A model generated the notes under the pieces. That model was not told where the DNA came from, did no database searches, and saw nothing but the letters and a program-made list of their open reading frames with translations. From Daphnia carinata (Eukaryota > Arthropoda > Branchiopoda > Diplostraca > Daphniidae): a stretch of 64,000 nt of DNA. Below are positions 63,913 to 64,000 of this stretch, piece by piece (position 1 is the first letter of the stretch; each line of letters begins with the position of its first letter). Location: NCBI RefSeq assembly GCF_022539665.2, contig NC_081335.1, forward strand, positions 1,860,001 to 1,924,000, read 5' to 3'. Both the position numbers and the translations under genes were made by a program.

Positions 63913-63924
63913 CCGCGCGCGCGG
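63913..63924. repeat. CG palindrome CCGCGCGCGCGG
   Basis: A 12-bp self-complementary alternating CG tract at the right edge, with a second GCGCGCGG about 60 bp later. Confidence 0.85.
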
Positions 63925-64000
63925 TTGACACTGACAAGCGTGCAGAGTTGTAAAGATGGGCCAAAGATGGGCAAAGATGCGCGCGGCTCAGTTCAACTCT

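Larger units (their letters stand above)
61086..64000. other. Intergenic DNA beyond mir-iab, including a homopolymer-poor block
   Basis: No gene is recognised. From about 62040 to 63760 long homopolymers become rare (exceptions near 62381, 62745 and 62922) and composition is more even, unlike most of the window. Such a block is a natural place to look for conserved regulatory DNA. The 3' end has a (TG)n tract (63835-63853) and the palindrome CCGCGCGCGCGG (63913-63924). Confidence 0.5.

Overview
This window looks like arthropod Hox-cluster DNA, most likely from a crustacean. A branchiopod such as Daphnia is a guess from the compact spacing, the very abundant poly(A)/poly(T) tracts and the recurrent TAGGCCTA palindrome; no species marker is visible. 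The only protein-coding gene I can support is abdominal-A (abd-A), on the minus strand. Its two main coding exons are 34766-35321 (N-terminus to the YPWM motif) and 14474-14946 (homeodomain to stop). Joined directly in phase they give a 342-residue protein. I also propose an unlisted 48-nt, frame-preserving microexon at 33878-33925. It has a textbook donor and is preceded by about 193 nt with no AG on the transcribed strand, a layout typical of regulated exons. It would lengthen the linker between YPWM and the homeodomain by 16 residues.

The second gene is a microRNA locus about 25.7 kb upstream of the abd-A start codon, at 61009-61085. It is the conserved mir-iab-4 hairpin on the plus strand, and its antisense strand reads as mir-iab-8, transcribed in the same direction as abd-A. 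In Drosophila these miRNAs repress Ubx and abd-A. Here the presumed abd-A 3'UTR carries a dense cluster of perfect miR-iab-8-5p seed sites (six 8-mers within 10185-12344, plus several 7-mers). Regulator and target therefore lie in the same window.

Layout: 1-2531 is a 330-bp satellite array; 2532-8600 is sequence downstream of the gene with nothing recognisable; 8622-14473 is the inferred 3'UTR; 14474-14946 is the homeobox exon; 14947-33877 is a large intron of about 19 kb; 33878-33925 is the microexon; 33926-34765 is a short intron; 34766-35321 is coding exon 1; 35322-36808 holds the inferred 5' leader with a probable 876-bp leader intron and first exon; 36810-61008 is intergenic, presumably the abd-A/Abd-B regulatory interval; 61009-61085 is mir-iab; 61086-64000 is intergenic. 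The many short open frames elsewhere are low-complexity Phe/Lys/Ser-rich readings of homopolymer tracts and I do not regard them as genes.
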